DNA from: Ignavibacteriota bacterium
GTDB lineage: Bacteria > Bacteroidota > Ignavibacteria > SZUA-365
DNA length: 64,000 bases
NCBI GenBank assembly: GCA_016218045.1
Contig: JACRFB010000001.1
Location: 62,001-126,000 of the forward strand
Reading direction: 5' to 3'
Part shown: piece by piece, positions 38,024 through 48,149 of the stretch
Position numbering within the stretch: the stretch's first letter is position 1
Layout of the letters: each line of letters opens with the position of its first letter
Notes under the pieces: model-generated
Told to the model about the DNA's origin: nothing
Seen by the model: the letters and a program-made list of their open reading frames with translations, nothing else
Database searches by the model: none
Position numbers and translations under genes: made by a program

Positions 38024-39889
38024 TCACGGACGTGTCGCGCGTTCCATAAAGTTTGTCATCCGCCGCACAAAATCCGCGGGTGCGGTCAGTGCGCGCTCCA
38101 TGATAAGCGCGCCCTCGTACACCTGCTCGATCGCATCGCGGAGGAGAGGATCCGCTGGAGAGCTTGCGGCAATTCTGGCAAGGTTCCGCATCAATGGATG
38201 CGACAGGTTCAACTCCAGTATTTTTTTTGCGCTTTCGAAGTTGCTGTCGATTGCACGCATCATGCGCTCCATTTGCGGGTCGAGGCCCGACGCTGCGACT
38301 ACGAGTGTGGCCGCGGAATCCACAAGACGCCGGGATTCAGCAACATCCTTCACGCGGTCGCCCAGCACCTCGCGAAATGCTGCCAGCAACGCCGGCGCCC
38401 CGTCGGCGGCGTCGGCGGCGTCGGCATCGGAGACCGTTGCTTGTGCAAAGTCGACGTCGGCCTTTTCGATACTGGCGAACGTTTTGCCTTCATATTCTCC
38501 GAGAGTTGGAACAACGAAGACATCGATCGGATCTGTCAGAAAGAGAACTTCGAGACCGTGTTTGCGGAAATACTCGAGGTTGGGATTGTGTTCGATCATC
38601 GCGCGATGCTCTCCTGCGATGAAGTAAATCTCCTTCTGCTCCGCCGGCATACGACTCGTGTACGTTGCGAGCGAAACCAGTTCGCCCGCGGGTGCCGCCG
38701 TGGATTCATACCGCAGTAGATCGAGAAGCCGCTCCTTGTTTGCGACGTCGGTCGACACGCCCAGTTTGAACAGCGGTGCAAAGGCCTTCCAAAACCGGTT
38801 GTACAACTCCTCGTCTTTGGCGGCCCATTCTTCGAGCAGTGCGAGCACGCGCCCCGTCACAATCTCTCTGATGCGCATGATGAACGGGCTCGACTGTGTC
38901 AATTCTCGCGATACGTTCAGAGGTAAATCCTCGGTATCGATCACGCCGCGCACAAACCGCAGATAGTCCGGCAGCAGGTCCTTGCAGTCATCCTGGATGA
39001 ATACGCGGTTCGAATAGAGCTGTGGCCCCTTTTCCTCACGAGGGTCGAGGTACCGGCCAAGAGGTGTGGAAGGGATAAACAGCAGCGCTTTGAATGTGAC
39101 GCGGCCCTCCACACCGAAGTGCAGATGACCGAGCGGCGGAGTGGCATCGCCCGCGATAAACGTGAAGAACTCGCCGCGCTCGGTGTCGTTCACCTCGTCC
39201 TTTGCTCGTTGCCAGAGAGCGGTGACAGTGTTTACCTGCTCGCCGTTTATGGATATGGGGAAGTTCACAAAGTTCGAATACTTCCGGATCACGTCCTTCA
39301 CCCGCCAGACATGCGCGAATTCCGCGGCATCGTCCTTCAGCGTGAATATTATGCGTGTGCCGCGATGAGGGCGGTCAATTTCCTCGATCGTGAAACGGCC
39401 TTCGCCGCGCGATGTCCAGCGCAGGCCCTTGGAATCAGGCCCCGCGTGGCGCGTCTCGATGTGTATTTCATCCGTCACCATAAACGCGGAATAAAAGCCG
39501 ACACCGAATTTCCCTATCAGTTCACTGCCGTCAATTGCACCCTCCCCTGATCGCGCGGAACGAATAAAGTCAAGCGTACCGGACGATGCGATCGTGCCGA
39601 TGCGCTCGACAAGATCCTCGCGCGTCATGCCGATGCCCGTGTCTTCGATGGAGAATGACTTGGTTTTTTCGTCAATCTCGATGGTGATGCCCAGCGCGGC
39701 ATCGGAATCCAGAACCGGCGTGTTTGTTACCTGCATGAATCGGACCTTGTTCAAGGCGTCCGACGCATTCGAGATCAGCTCTCGGAGAAATACCTCAGGG
39801 TGCGTGTATAAGGAATGGATGATCAAGTGCAGCAACTGCTGCATTTCGGCCTTGTACTCGTATTCCTGAATGTGTGTCTCGTTCGTCAT
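38024..39889 (-). CDS. htpG: HtpG, Hsp90-family chaperone
   Basis: A 621-residue cytosolic chaperone of the usual length. The N-terminal GHKL ATPase has FLRELISNASDALNK (Asn and Asp near residues 30-40) and EDTGIGMTREDL; IGKFGVGFYSAF is the lid motif. The middle domain has RGVIDTEDLPLNVSREL. The start at 39889 is preceded by AGAGG, 10 bases ahead. An exact TACATTTG promoter element lies upstream. Role: ATP-driven folding and stress protection. Confidence 0.95.
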   Translation of the reverse strand: MTNETHIQEYEYKAEMQQLLHLIIHSLYTHPEVFLRELISNASDALNKVRFMQVTNTPVLDSDAALGITIEIDEKTKSFSIEDTGIGMTREDLVERIGTIASSGTLDFIRSARSGEGAIDGSELIGKFGVGFYSAFMVTDEIHIETRHAGPDSKGLRWTSRGEGRFTIEEIDRPHRGTRIIFTLKDDAAEFAHVWRVKDVIRKYSNFVNFPISINGEQVNTVTALWQRAKDEVNDTERGEFFTFIAGDATPPLGHLHFGVEGRVTFKALLFIPSTPLGRYLDPREEKGPQLYSNRVFIQDDCKDLLPDYLRFVRGVIDTEDLPLNVSRELTQSSPFIMRIREIVTGRVLALLEEWAAKDEELYNRFWKAFAPLFKLGVSTDVANKERLLDLLRYESTAAPAGELVSLATYTSRMPAEQKEIYFIAGEHRAMIEHNPNLEYFRKHGLEVLFLTDPIDVFVVPTLGEYEGKTFASIEKADVDFAQATVSDADAADAADGAPALLAAFREVLGDRVKDVAESRRLVDSAATLVVAASGLDPQMERMMRAIDSNFESAKKILELNLSHPLMRNLARIAASSPADPLLRDAIEQVYEGALIMERALTAPADFVRRMTNFMERATRP

Positions 39890-39968
39890 CGTGGTGGATC
39901 CTCTTGCGGGTGAGTGTATCACGCGTCACTCGGTGCAGGCATTGATTCCGGCCGGAGGTTCGCGCAAC

Positions 39969-40000
39969 CACAAATGTACGCCTGTTTCAGTCGCGTGGTC
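39969..40000 (-). promoter_or_regulatory. Candidate Bacteroidota-type promoter for htpG
   Basis: On the minus strand TTG (40000-39998) is followed after 21 bases by TACATTTG (39976-39969), an exact match to TAnnTTTG. The expected start of transcription is about 70 bases upstream of the htpG ATG. Confidence 0.5.
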
Positions 40001-40120
40001 AAGACTTTCGCGGGATGCCGCGGCGGGCCTGCTGTGAGACGGAAAAATGTTACCTTCACACCATGCACATGCCGCGAGTTCCAATGCACACGCGGGAAAT
40101 CTCCACACTTTACTCACGCC

Positions 40121-43075
40121 ATGGTCACGATCCGTTTGAACAACATTCTGTTTGTTTCGACTTGCCTCTGTATCGGCGCACTGTCATTTGCCGGATGCGG
40201 CCTGTTCCGCGCAGGCGTGGTACCTCCGCCGCACATGGAAAGTCGCGAGCCGGTGCGTGTGCCCCCCGTGTCGCAGCCCCCGCTCCACATCGAGGAACTT
40301 CCGCCGGACTCACTGCTTCAAGACGGGGACGGCACCATACACCCGGCGATGACCTCAACATGGGTCGACAGCGTGCTTGCAGGTCTGTCCCTGCGTCGAA
40401 AAGTGGCGCAGATGATTGTTCCGTTCACATATAGCAACACTGATGGAAAAAAGCTGCGCGAGTTGCGCGAGCAGGTGCGCGAACTTGGAGTTGGCGGTGT
40501 GATTATTTCGCTGGGTGATAAAAGCAATGCCGAGGCACTTGTTGACACGCTCCAATCCTGGTCGTCAGTGCCCTTGATGATCTCCGCCGATTTTGAGAAT
40601 GGATTGACGATGCGGTTAACCGGTGCCACGGAGTTTCCGTCGCTCATGGCTTTAGGTGCTGCGGATGATCCGGATCTTGCCTATGCCATGGGACGCGCCG
40701 TCGCCGAAGAGGCGCGCGAGGTGGGAGTGCATCAGAACTACTCGCCTGTTGCCGACGTGAACAATAATCCCGACAATCCTGTCATCAACGTCCGCTCCTT
40801 CGGAGAAGACGCGCCGCGGGTCGCTTCGCTTGCGGAGGCCTACATGCGCGGGCTGCAGGACGGCCGTATGATCGCAACTGCAAAACACTTCCCCGGCCAC
40901 GGCGACACCGATGTCGACTCACACAACGATCTGCCCGTGATAGCGCACTCCGCGGCGCGCCTCGATTCCGTCGAACTGTTCCCCTTCCGCCGCCTTATCG
41001 ATGCAGGCGTGCTCTCTGTCATGCTGGGTCATCTTGCCGTGCCGGCAGTGGAACCGGACTCCACGCGCCCGGCAACCGCATCCGCCGCACTGATCGACAC
41101 TCTGCTGCGCGCACGACTCGGGTTCCACGGTCTTGTGGTTACCGATGCACTGAATATGAAGGCCTTGACGCGCCGCTTCCGCAGCAACGGCGCCGTGGCG
41201 ATGGAGGCAGCGCGTGCCGGAGCCGATGTTCTGCTTATGCCGGTCGATGCGGAAGACGCAGTCAATGCGGTTAGCAAGGCGGTGGAGGATGGGCTCATCA
41301 GCGCCGAATCCATCGACCGGAGAGTGCGGCGCATCCTCGTGTACAAAGAATGGCTCGGTCTGGCGCACCAGCGCGTGCCCGACCGCGCGCGCAGCGGCAT
41401 TGCCACCGATAGCGCGCGCGCAGCACTTGCTCACTCCATCGCCCGCAGAACTGTGACCCTCGTGAAAAACGATTCCGGAGCGCTTCCGCTTCCACGCGTT
41501 CTGCCTGGGCGGACAGGCTGCATCTCGTTTCTGCACGGCAAGGAGAACGGCGACGAGCAGCGCTTCTCGTCCCTCCTCGCGGCAAGCGCGCCAGGGATAC
41601 ACCGCTTTACGGCTGAGAATACGATTCCACCGAAAGCGGCACGTGCTCTGCTCGATTCTCTGCGCCGTCTCGACATGCTCATCGTGGCGTCGTTCGTCAA
41701 TGTTCGCACCGGTGCCGGCAGCATCGCCTTGTCGGAGGATCAGCAGGATCTGATGGAGCAGGTCCGCTCGATGAGAATTCCCGTGGTCCTGCTGAGTTTC
41801 GGCAGCCCGTACACTGGGAAAACATTGCCGTGGATCCCTTCATACATCTGTTCGTACGGCGACGATCTCCCTTCTCTCGAAACTACCATCGACGTCCTTT
41901 TTGGAGCGGTAAATCCCTCCGGCCGCCTGCCCGTCTCGTTACCGGGTTATGCCCCTCGCGGACACGGCCTCTCCTATCCGCTCGCGAACACGCTCGATGC
42001 GGCAGTCACTTCTCACGTGTTCCGTCGGGTGGATTCGCTTGTGAATCTGAAAATTCGAGAGAGGGCTTTCCCCGGTGCGCAGCTTCTTGTGATTCATAAA
42101 GGCACGATTGTGCATGAACGTTGTTTCGGTATGGTGTCATACGACACGAATGATGCGGTGACACAGGCAACCATGTACGACCTCGCGTCGTTGTCGAAAG
42201 TGGTCTCGACCACAACCGCCGCCATGAAGCTGTGGGAAACCGGACGGCTGGATCTCGACGCTCCCGTGGCGCGCTACATCCCATCATTTGCACGCAACGG
42301 AAAGGCACACGTCACGATTCGCCACCTGCTCACGCATTCCGCAGGACTTCCCCCATTCAAACCGTACTTCACCTTCTGCACCGATGCAGCACAGGCATTG
42401 GATACAATTTTCGCCTCGCCGCTCGACTACGTTCCGGGCACACGCACTGTGTATTCGGATCTCGGAATGATCACACTCGCAAAGGTGATTGAACGGATCA
42501 CCGGAATCCCTCTCGATATTTATGCGCGCGAGCTGATTTTTGCGCCGCTCGGCATGTCCGCGACGATGTACACTCCTCCCGATTCGCTCGTTGACCGTTG
42601 TGCACCGACGGAGTACGACGCCGCCTGGCGGAAACGTCTGCTGCGTGGCACCGTGCACGACGAGACGGCCGCCCTGCTCGGCGGTGTGGCTGGACACGCG
42701 GGGCTCTTTTCTACCGCCCGGGACCTCGGACGCTTTGCACTCATGCTTATCGGAGGAGGTGAACTCGACGGTTCGCGCATTGTACGACGCACAACCATCG
42801 ACATGTTTACGCGAAGGCAGGGAGCAAGTTCACGGGCTCTCGGATGGGATACCAAATCGAGTCTGGGTTCGAGCGCGGGCCGGTATTTCTCGACGCGCGC
42901 CTTCGGACATACCGGATTCACGGGCACGTCGCTCTGGATCGACCGCGATGCGGGAATCGCCGTTGTGTTTCTCACAAATCGAGTGCACCCCACACGCGAG
43001 AACCGTGTGCTGCTCGGCTTCCGCCCCATCCTGCACGATGCCGTGCGAGAAGCTCTGTCGCGAATCGGAGAGTAG
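40121..43075 (+). CDS. Lipoprotein GH3 beta-N-acetylhexosaminidase fused to a serine beta-lactamase-like domain
   Basis: About 984 residues. The signal ends in a lipobox, FAGC, with Cys26. A GH3 domain (about 80-640) has the NagZ-type motif KHFPGHGDTDVDSH near residue 255 and the nucleophile Asp in VVTDALNMKA near residue 342. A serine hydrolase of the class C beta-lactamase/esterase fold follows (about 650-975), with SLSK near residue 690, YSD near 777 where class C enzymes have YxN, and HTGFTG in place of KTG. Such fusions are common in Bacteroidota. Likely role: turnover of peptidoglycan amino sugars and ester or peptide bonds in the envelope. It converges with the GH20-like gene with only 8 bases between stops. 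Confidence 0.88.
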   Translation: MVTIRLNNILFVSTCLCIGALSFAGCGLFRAGVVPPPHMESREPVRVPPVSQPPLHIEELPPDSLLQDGDGTIHPAMTSTWVDSVLAGLSLRRKVAQMIVPFTYSNTDGKKLRELREQVRELGVGGVIISLGDKSNAEALVDTLQSWSSVPLMISADFENGLTMRLTGATEFPSLMALGAADDPDLAYAMGRAVAEEAREVGVHQNYSPVADVNNNPDNPVINVRSFGEDAPRVASLAEAYMRGLQDGRMIATAKHFPGHGDTDVDSHNDLPVIAHSAARLDSVELFPFRRLIDAGVLSVMLGHLAVPAVEPDSTRPATASAALIDTLLRARLGFHGLVVTDALNMKALTRRFRSNGAVAMEAARAGADVLLMPVDAEDAVNAVSKAVEDGLISAESIDRRVRRILVYKEWLGLAHQRVPDRARSGIATDSARAALAHSIARRTVTLVKNDSGALPLPRVLPGRTGCISFLHGKENGDEQRFSSLLAASAPGIHRFTAENTIPPKAARALLDSLRRLDMLIVASFVNVRTGAGSIALSEDQQDLMEQVRSMRIPVVLLSFGSPYTGKTLPWIPSYICSYGDDLPSLETTIDVLFGAVNPSGRLPVSLPGYAPRGHGLSYPLANTLDAAVTSHVFRRVDSLVNLKIRERAFPGAQLLVIHKGTIVHERCFGMVSYDTNDAVTQATMYDLASLSKVVSTTTAAMKLWETGRLDLDAPVARYIPSFARNGKAHVTIRHLLTHSAGLPPFKPYFTFCTDAAQALDTIFASPLDYVPGTRTVYSDLGMITLAKVIERITGIPLDIYARELIFAPLGMSATMYTPPDSLVDRCAPTEYDAAWRKRLLRGTVHDETAALLGGVAGHAGLFSTARDLGRFALMLIGGGELDGSRIVRRTTIDMFTRRQGASSRALGWDTKSSLGSSAGRYFSTRAFGHTGFTGTSLWIDRDAGIAVVFLTNRVHPTRENRVLLGFRPILHDAVREALSRIGE

Positions 43076-43083
43076 ACGAAATC

Positions 43084-45846
43084 CTACCGGATAAAACGCA
43101 GTCTCCGCGCAATGCCCCCCGCGTGAACAGACGCGATGTACACGCCGCGGGGAAGGTCCTGCAACCACAACGTCACGCTCTGCACACCGCCATCCGCGGA
43201 AATTTTGGACCTGCTGCACACGGAACCCCGGACGTTCACAATCTCGATGTCGACGATACGACCGGCGGGGGCGCGGAATTCCATCATCGCCTGCGGCGCA
43301 TTCACCCCGGGATTCGGATACACGCCGAAAAGCTCAAGTTCGCCTGCGGGATCAACGGATTCGGAACCTGTCGGAACCTCTCCGAGTTCAAAAAACACTG
43401 TATCACCAAAGGGTACTTTTGTCGACCATCCGCGATTATCACTCGCTTCCACGAACCACTGCAGCCAGCGCGTCTGCGCGGGCAGCGTAAGCGGCACGGT
43501 CTGTAACACTCCGGGTGTCGGTGTGAAGGGCAGTGTTGCGAACGGATCACCGGGACGCGTGCGCCAGCGCACGGCTGCGGCTCCCGCACTCCAGGCGGCA
43601 TCCCACGGATCGCCGGTAATACGGATATAAAGATCCAAAACTCCGCCACCACGCAGCGTTGTCGGCGGACAATGTTCGATGTAGGGCGCGTGATTCCACG
43701 CGTACTCGCCGAAGGGCTTCAAGTACCCGTAGTTCGCGCGCCACGTGGTGTACATCATGCCGCGTGTGTTCGGGACTCCCCGCATCCACTCCTTCCAGAT
43801 GCGGATGTCGTTTTCGTCACCGTCGTAGAATGGTGCGGAAATCTGTCTGAATCCACGCGAGGCGAAGAAGTCCAGACTTTTCTGCACAATGCCCTCGCGC
43901 CCATTCCAGTTGACGATGCCGATGTCTTTCGGGAGAAGATCGGCACTGCCGCGCAGATCGCCGTTGACAAGGTAGTAGTTCCGTCGCACGGCGTTGTGGA
44001 ATTCGTCGAACATGTCGGACCATATCCACAGATCGGCGTTTGGACGCGCGCGGCGTATGATGTCGCGGCAACGCGACACGTTTTCCGCCAGCAATTGTCC
44101 CGGTGTGAGTCCGCGCGACTGATCACCGAGATCCCAGTTCAGCGTGCGTATTTCGTCGTGTTGCATGAAATACGTTTCCGCCCGCATGACAGTATCGAGC
44201 GCGCGGAATTCCCTGTCGAGAATGTCGTACACGACGGGTTCAGACGGCGTCATCATGACCTGCCCGCCGTATATCACTGTCGCATGATAGTACGACACGT
44301 AGAATGTGTCCGACGACATGTTCCGCGGTCGGATCCGCGGAGGGGTGTGATAGGTGTCGTACGATCCGGGCCATGGATTCCGGCCCATTCCCGCATCGCG
44401 AAGTGTATCGAAATCCGACCCTTCTGCATAGACACGGGCACCGGACTCGTCCTCGACCTTTAATGGTGCACCCGGTCTGCGTATGAGATTCACGAGCCCC
44501 GTTTCGTCGAAAGAGAGGTCATCCCACCAGATCTTTCCACCCTTGGCGTCCCATACCCCCCAGTACACAGTAACGGTATCGGATTCGAGACTGTTGAAGG
44601 TGAACTCGAGCTTCCGCCAGTCGCCCGTCGACGACGGCAGGCTGATGTCGGTGAATAGGAGCGTCGAGTTTTTATTTCCGATGGCCGTCATCGTGATACA
44701 GTTCGCGGGCAACAATCCCTCCGTGCGCACCCAGCCGGAGAGCCGGAACTGTGCGAAGGGAGGAACCTGGCGACGCAACGCGATGCGCCCATGGCCATAT
44801 TGCGGATCATACGTCGCGAATTTTTCGAATCGGACGCTGGCCTTGCCGCCATGTTTCACCGCGAGGTCCACATAACTGATCTTCCCCGGCTGGTCGATGA
44901 AGGTGAAGCCGGGAATGATATCCGAACCACTGAGTTGCTCGAAGTCGCCGTTGGGCATGGGAGGAATACGGCCAAGGAGCGAGGCGGTGGTGTCGCCCGG
45001 GAACTGCACATAGGGCTGACGGACTACAGGCACGCCCGCGGCGAGATTCGGATCGTGATAGAGCATCGATTCGGAATACCCGAACGGCATCACGCCGGGA
45101 ATGATCGACAGCCGCCTGTCGGCGGACCATCGAAGAAGCGAGCGCAGGGAATCGAAATAAAAATTCGGGAGAGTGGTTGGCCGTGAAAATTTCGAGTCGC
45201 TCAGATGCACGCCATTGAGACGGTTCCGGTACGCATCAGTCCATACCTGCTTGGCCTTGGTGATATTCGCTCCCACCTGTACGTTGGTTGAGTAGTACAG
45301 CCAGCGGATCGGAAACTCGGGCGCGTCGACAATGCGGCACGCGTGCAGCCAGCGTGAAGGTGATGCAGCGAGTAATTGCAGGAATGTATCGGCACCGTAC
45401 CAGAGGCCTGCGGAGTCCGATCCGACAATGAGCGCGCGCATCGGCGTGACATCGAGCACATACCCTTCGGGTCCGGGATACGTGGGCGTGACAACTATTT
45501 TCTGATCTGGCACCGCGTCGAGAAGCCGTCGCAGAAAAGGAACTCCCGTTCCGATAAAGATCCCGGACGCGGTCGAATCAGCGTCCGACCACAGCGCTAC
45601 GGGCAGCGTGTTTAATCCGAGTCCGCGTAGACGTGCATTGATATCGGCCGCAATTCCCCACGCAGGATTAGAGGGATCAAGGAAGATCGGATGCACCGGA
45701 GATGGAGAGTACACCGCCGAGAACATCAGCCGCACATAGGCCTGTCGCGGCTGCGGCCTGAGGGAATCGAGTCGGGTCTGCGCAGATACACCTGCGATGG
45801 TCAGCAGCAAGGAGAATACTATCGCTACTATGCGCACGCTTTTCAT
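43084..45846 (-). CDS. GH20-like glycoside hydrolase with inserted carbohydrate-binding domain and T9SS sorting domain
   Basis: About 920 residues. A signal peptide (about 1-22) ends in VSAQ. The N-terminal alpha/beta domain (about 40-160) resembles the GH20b domain. The catalytic barrel starts with RWLYYSTNVQVG near residue 180 and NRLNGVHLSD. It is interrupted by a beta-sandwich domain (about 305-460, YVDLAVKHGGKASVRFE) before the barrel resumes, with QHDEIR near residue 562, where the Asp-Glu pair of GH20 is expected. The tail has YPNPG and a T9SS sorting domain. AGGAG lies close to the start. Likely action: release of beta-linked N-acetylhexosamine from chitin or glycoproteins. Confidence 0.78.
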   Translation of the reverse strand: MKSVRIVAIVFSLLLTIAGVSAQTRLDSLRPQPRQAYVRLMFSAVYSPSPVHPIFLDPSNPAWGIAADINARLRGLGLNTLPVALWSDADSTASGIFIGTGVPFLRRLLDAVPDQKIVVTPTYPGPEGYVLDVTPMRALIVGSDSAGLWYGADTFLQLLAASPSRWLHACRIVDAPEFPIRWLYYSTNVQVGANITKAKQVWTDAYRNRLNGVHLSDSKFSRPTTLPNFYFDSLRSLLRWSADRRLSIIPGVMPFGYSESMLYHDPNLAAGVPVVRQPYVQFPGDTTASLLGRIPPMPNGDFEQLSGSDIIPGFTFIDQPGKISYVDLAVKHGGKASVRFEKFATYDPQYGHGRIALRRQVPPFAQFRLSGWVRTEGLLPANCITMTAIGNKNSTLLFTDISLPSSTGDWRKLEFTFNSLESDTVTVYWGVWDAKGGKIWWDDLSFDETGLVNLIRRPGAPLKVEDESGARVYAEGSDFDTLRDAGMGRNPWPGSYDTYHTPPRIRPRNMSSDTFYVSYYHATVIYGGQVMMTPSEPVVYDILDREFRALDTVMRAETYFMQHDEIRTLNWDLGDQSRGLTPGQLLAENVSRCRDIIRRARPNADLWIWSDMFDEFHNAVRRNYYLVNGDLRGSADLLPKDIGIVNWNGREGIVQKSLDFFASRGFRQISAPFYDGDENDIRIWKEWMRGVPNTRGMMYTTWRANYGYLKPFGEYAWNHAPYIEHCPPTTLRGGGVLDLYIRITGDPWDAAWSAGAAAVRWRTRPGDPFATLPFTPTPGVLQTVPLTLPAQTRWLQWFVEASDNRGWSTKVPFGDTVFFELGEVPTGSESVDPAGELELFGVYPNPGVNAPQAMMEFRAPAGRIVDIEIVNVRGSVCSRSKISADGGVQSVTLWLQDLPRGVYIASVHAGGIARRLRFIR

Positions 45847-45983
45847 CTCTCCTATCTCCGTTATGAAGAGGGAAATGTACCTGTTCCGGAAACTTGGGGA
45901 AAGTCGAACCTGCGGGTGCACAAAAATGGTTCCATACGCACGTATCCGATACGCAGGGCCGCGTCTGCCAATCCGGTGTGCCG

Positions 45984-45991
45984 TATATTTG
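45984..45991 (+). promoter_or_regulatory. Candidate -7 promoter element for the GxDxY-repeat gene
   Basis: TATATTTG matches TAnnTTTG exactly and lies 58 bases before the ATG at 46050. No TTG element is found at the usual distance upstream. Confidence 0.4.
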
Positions 45992-46049
45992 TGGAGCGCA
46001 CTGTTGGGCGCTCGAGGCCCTTCTCCCGCTCACGCTCACTCAAGACCCC

Positions 46050-48107
46050 ATGAAACCACTCGCCGCCGTCGCGCTGTTCTTCTGTGCCATTACGACCATG
46101 TCGGCACAGGACGAACTCCTCCGTAGCGCACTTTCATCCTTCGGACTCGATTCCGCCACTGTCGGATACAGGCCACAGCCAACGTGGGGCCCCGTCCCAC
46201 GAAGCGATCCGTTCCGCCTGCCGTATTTCGACGGCCTTCTCGCACGCCCGCTTAAGATTCCGAACTTCACACGCGAGATGCTGTTTCGTTACACTGTGTG
46301 GATGACGGGCGACAGCAGCAACTTCGCAACACCCACGCAGCGCAAGGTACGGCCGCTCGCGGGCCTCATCTACAACTCCGCGAGGAATCTCGGACACGAC
46401 GTCGGGCGCTATGGTTTCGACTACACACCTGTTGTACCTGCGGACCGGCCTCTCGCGCAGACCCTCGAGCGTGTTCTGCGTGCCGACGCGCGGGATCCGG
46501 GTAACGTGATCGTATACCCGTTGCCGACGCAGGACTGGTCGAACGATGTACGCAACGCCGAGTTGCAGGCGCAGAAGCTACCTCCCGGACTCGAACGGGT
46601 TGTTGCGTCCCTGCTCATAGCCATAGATGAAGCTGCCGTATGGCGCAACCGCTCTCTCGCGGCCATACCGAGGGCCCAATGGCCGTATATCTACCGCACC
46701 ACCACGCTCGAAGAATCGCAGTGCGATGCGCACACCTTCGATCAGACCGTGTACGATGCGGCGGCCGCCTTCGACGTGATGAGTGCGTCGTGGGGTGCAT
46801 CGTTGCTCGCACAGGCAGTCGAAAAGGCAGTGCCCGAACTCCGCTCCTTTCTAGGTCACACCGTGTCGCTCGACCTGCCCACCCCGCTGGGCAGGGTGAT
46901 AATCGCCGGTGGCGGCAACGACGTCCACTATGCAAGCGACTGCGCCCTCCTCATCGATCTCGGAGGTGACGATTCGTACTTCGGTCCTGCCGGCGCGGCA
47001 TCGCACGAGCGTCCGGTTTCCGTGCTCATCGATCTGAGTGGGAATGACAGATATGAGAACCGGCATTCCGGTATCGCGGCGCAGGGAGCAGGGGTGCTTG
47101 GCTTCGGCCTGCTTCTCGATCTCGGCGGAAACGATTCGTACTCGAGCCGCACATTTTCGCAGGGTTGCGGACGATTCGGTGTGGGCCTGCTGTACGACGA
47201 GTCGGGCAAGGACACATACTCGAGTGATGGATTCAGCCAGGGCGCGGGAATGTATGGCATCGGCATCCTCTTTGATCGCGCGGGTGACGATTCGTATTCA
47301 ACCGTCTACTACGCGCAGGGTTATGGTTTTTCGGCCGGACTCGGACTCCTCGCCGACGGCAGTGGCGACGACAGCTATATCGCTGACGACACGCAGCTCA
47401 CCCATGTGGGCGACGAGACGCCGAAACACAACGAGTCCGACGCGCAGGGCTACGGCGCCGGACGCCGCGGCGACCACACCGACGGGCACAACATGTCGGG
47501 CGGCCTCGGCATCCTGCACGACCTGTCGGGCGACGACTCCTACTCGGCGGGCGTGTTCGCGCAGGGCAGCGGCTACTGGTACGGCATGGGCGTGCTGAAC
47601 GATCACGCGGGTGACGACACCTACCGCGGCGTGTTTTTCAACCTCGGGGCCGCGGCCCACTTCGCTATCGGCGCGCTGTTCGACGACGCGGGCGACGACC
47701 GCACCGACCTCGTCATGACGCTCGGACTCGGCACGGCGCACGATGCATCAGCCGCAATCTACATCGATGCCGACGGCAATGATTCGTACACTATGTCAAA
47801 TGGCGACGATCGGGCATGCAGTCTCGGAAGCGCTCTGAACAATTCGTTCGCACTTTTCCTCAACATTCGCGGAAACGACAGCTATGCGCCCGTCGGAAAC
47901 GCGCTTGGGTACGCCACCGCCCGACAGCGCGGCGAATGGGTAATCTATGCTCCGAGCACAGGACTGTTTTTTGACATCGGTGGACGAGATACATACACGT
48001 TCCGCTTCGGCGGTGAGAACAGCAGTTGGAGCACCTCCGACAAAAAGACCCCCGGCGTATTTACTCTTGGCCGCGACGTCGAACAGGGATCGATCCGCTT
48101 CGAATAA
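46050..48107 (+). CDS. Exported protein with a GxDxY solenoid repeat region, unknown function
   Basis: About 685 residues. A signal peptide ends at MSAQ. Residues of about 20-280 are mixed alpha/beta without a known family. From about 290 to 670 there are about 12 repeats of 26-29 residues, each starting with G-D/N-D-S/T/R-Y and usually carrying QGxG in the middle and GxLxD at the end. One unit is enlarged by about 28 residues with a HNESDAQGYGAGRRGDH segment. The pattern suggests a beta-solenoid or a calcium-binding stack somewhat like RTX GGxGxD, but without that nonapeptide. No T9SS tail is present. It is followed by a gluzincin peptidase gene 42 bases away. Confidence 0.75.
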   Translation: MKPLAAVALFFCAITTMSAQDELLRSALSSFGLDSATVGYRPQPTWGPVPRSDPFRLPYFDGLLARPLKIPNFTREMLFRYTVWMTGDSSNFATPTQRKVRPLAGLIYNSARNLGHDVGRYGFDYTPVVPADRPLAQTLERVLRADARDPGNVIVYPLPTQDWSNDVRNAELQAQKLPPGLERVVASLLIAIDEAAVWRNRSLAAIPRAQWPYIYRTTTLEESQCDAHTFDQTVYDAAAAFDVMSASWGASLLAQAVEKAVPELRSFLGHTVSLDLPTPLGRVIIAGGGNDVHYASDCALLIDLGGDDSYFGPAGAASHERPVSVLIDLSGNDRYENRHSGIAAQGAGVLGFGLLLDLGGNDSYSSRTFSQGCGRFGVGLLYDESGKDTYSSDGFSQGAGMYGIGILFDRAGDDSYSTVYYAQGYGFSAGLGLLADGSGDDSYIADDTQLTHVGDETPKHNESDAQGYGAGRRGDHTDGHNMSGGLGILHDLSGDDSYSAGVFAQGSGYWYGMGVLNDHAGDDTYRGVFFNLGAAAHFAIGALFDDAGDDRTDLVMTLGLGTAHDASAAIYIDADGNDSYTMSNGDDRACSLGSALNNSFALFLNIRGNDSYAPVGNALGYATARQRGEWVIYAPSTGLFFDIGGRDTYTFRFGGENSSWSTSDKKTPGVFTLGRDVEQGSIRFE

Positions 48108-48149
48108 CCTGCAAAAACATCCAGCACATTCATAACTACGAGCACATCC

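Noticed and set aside
47298-47741. Minus-strand Arg/Val/Ala-rich open frame inside the repeat gene
   Set aside because: A shadow produced by the G+C-rich repeat units.
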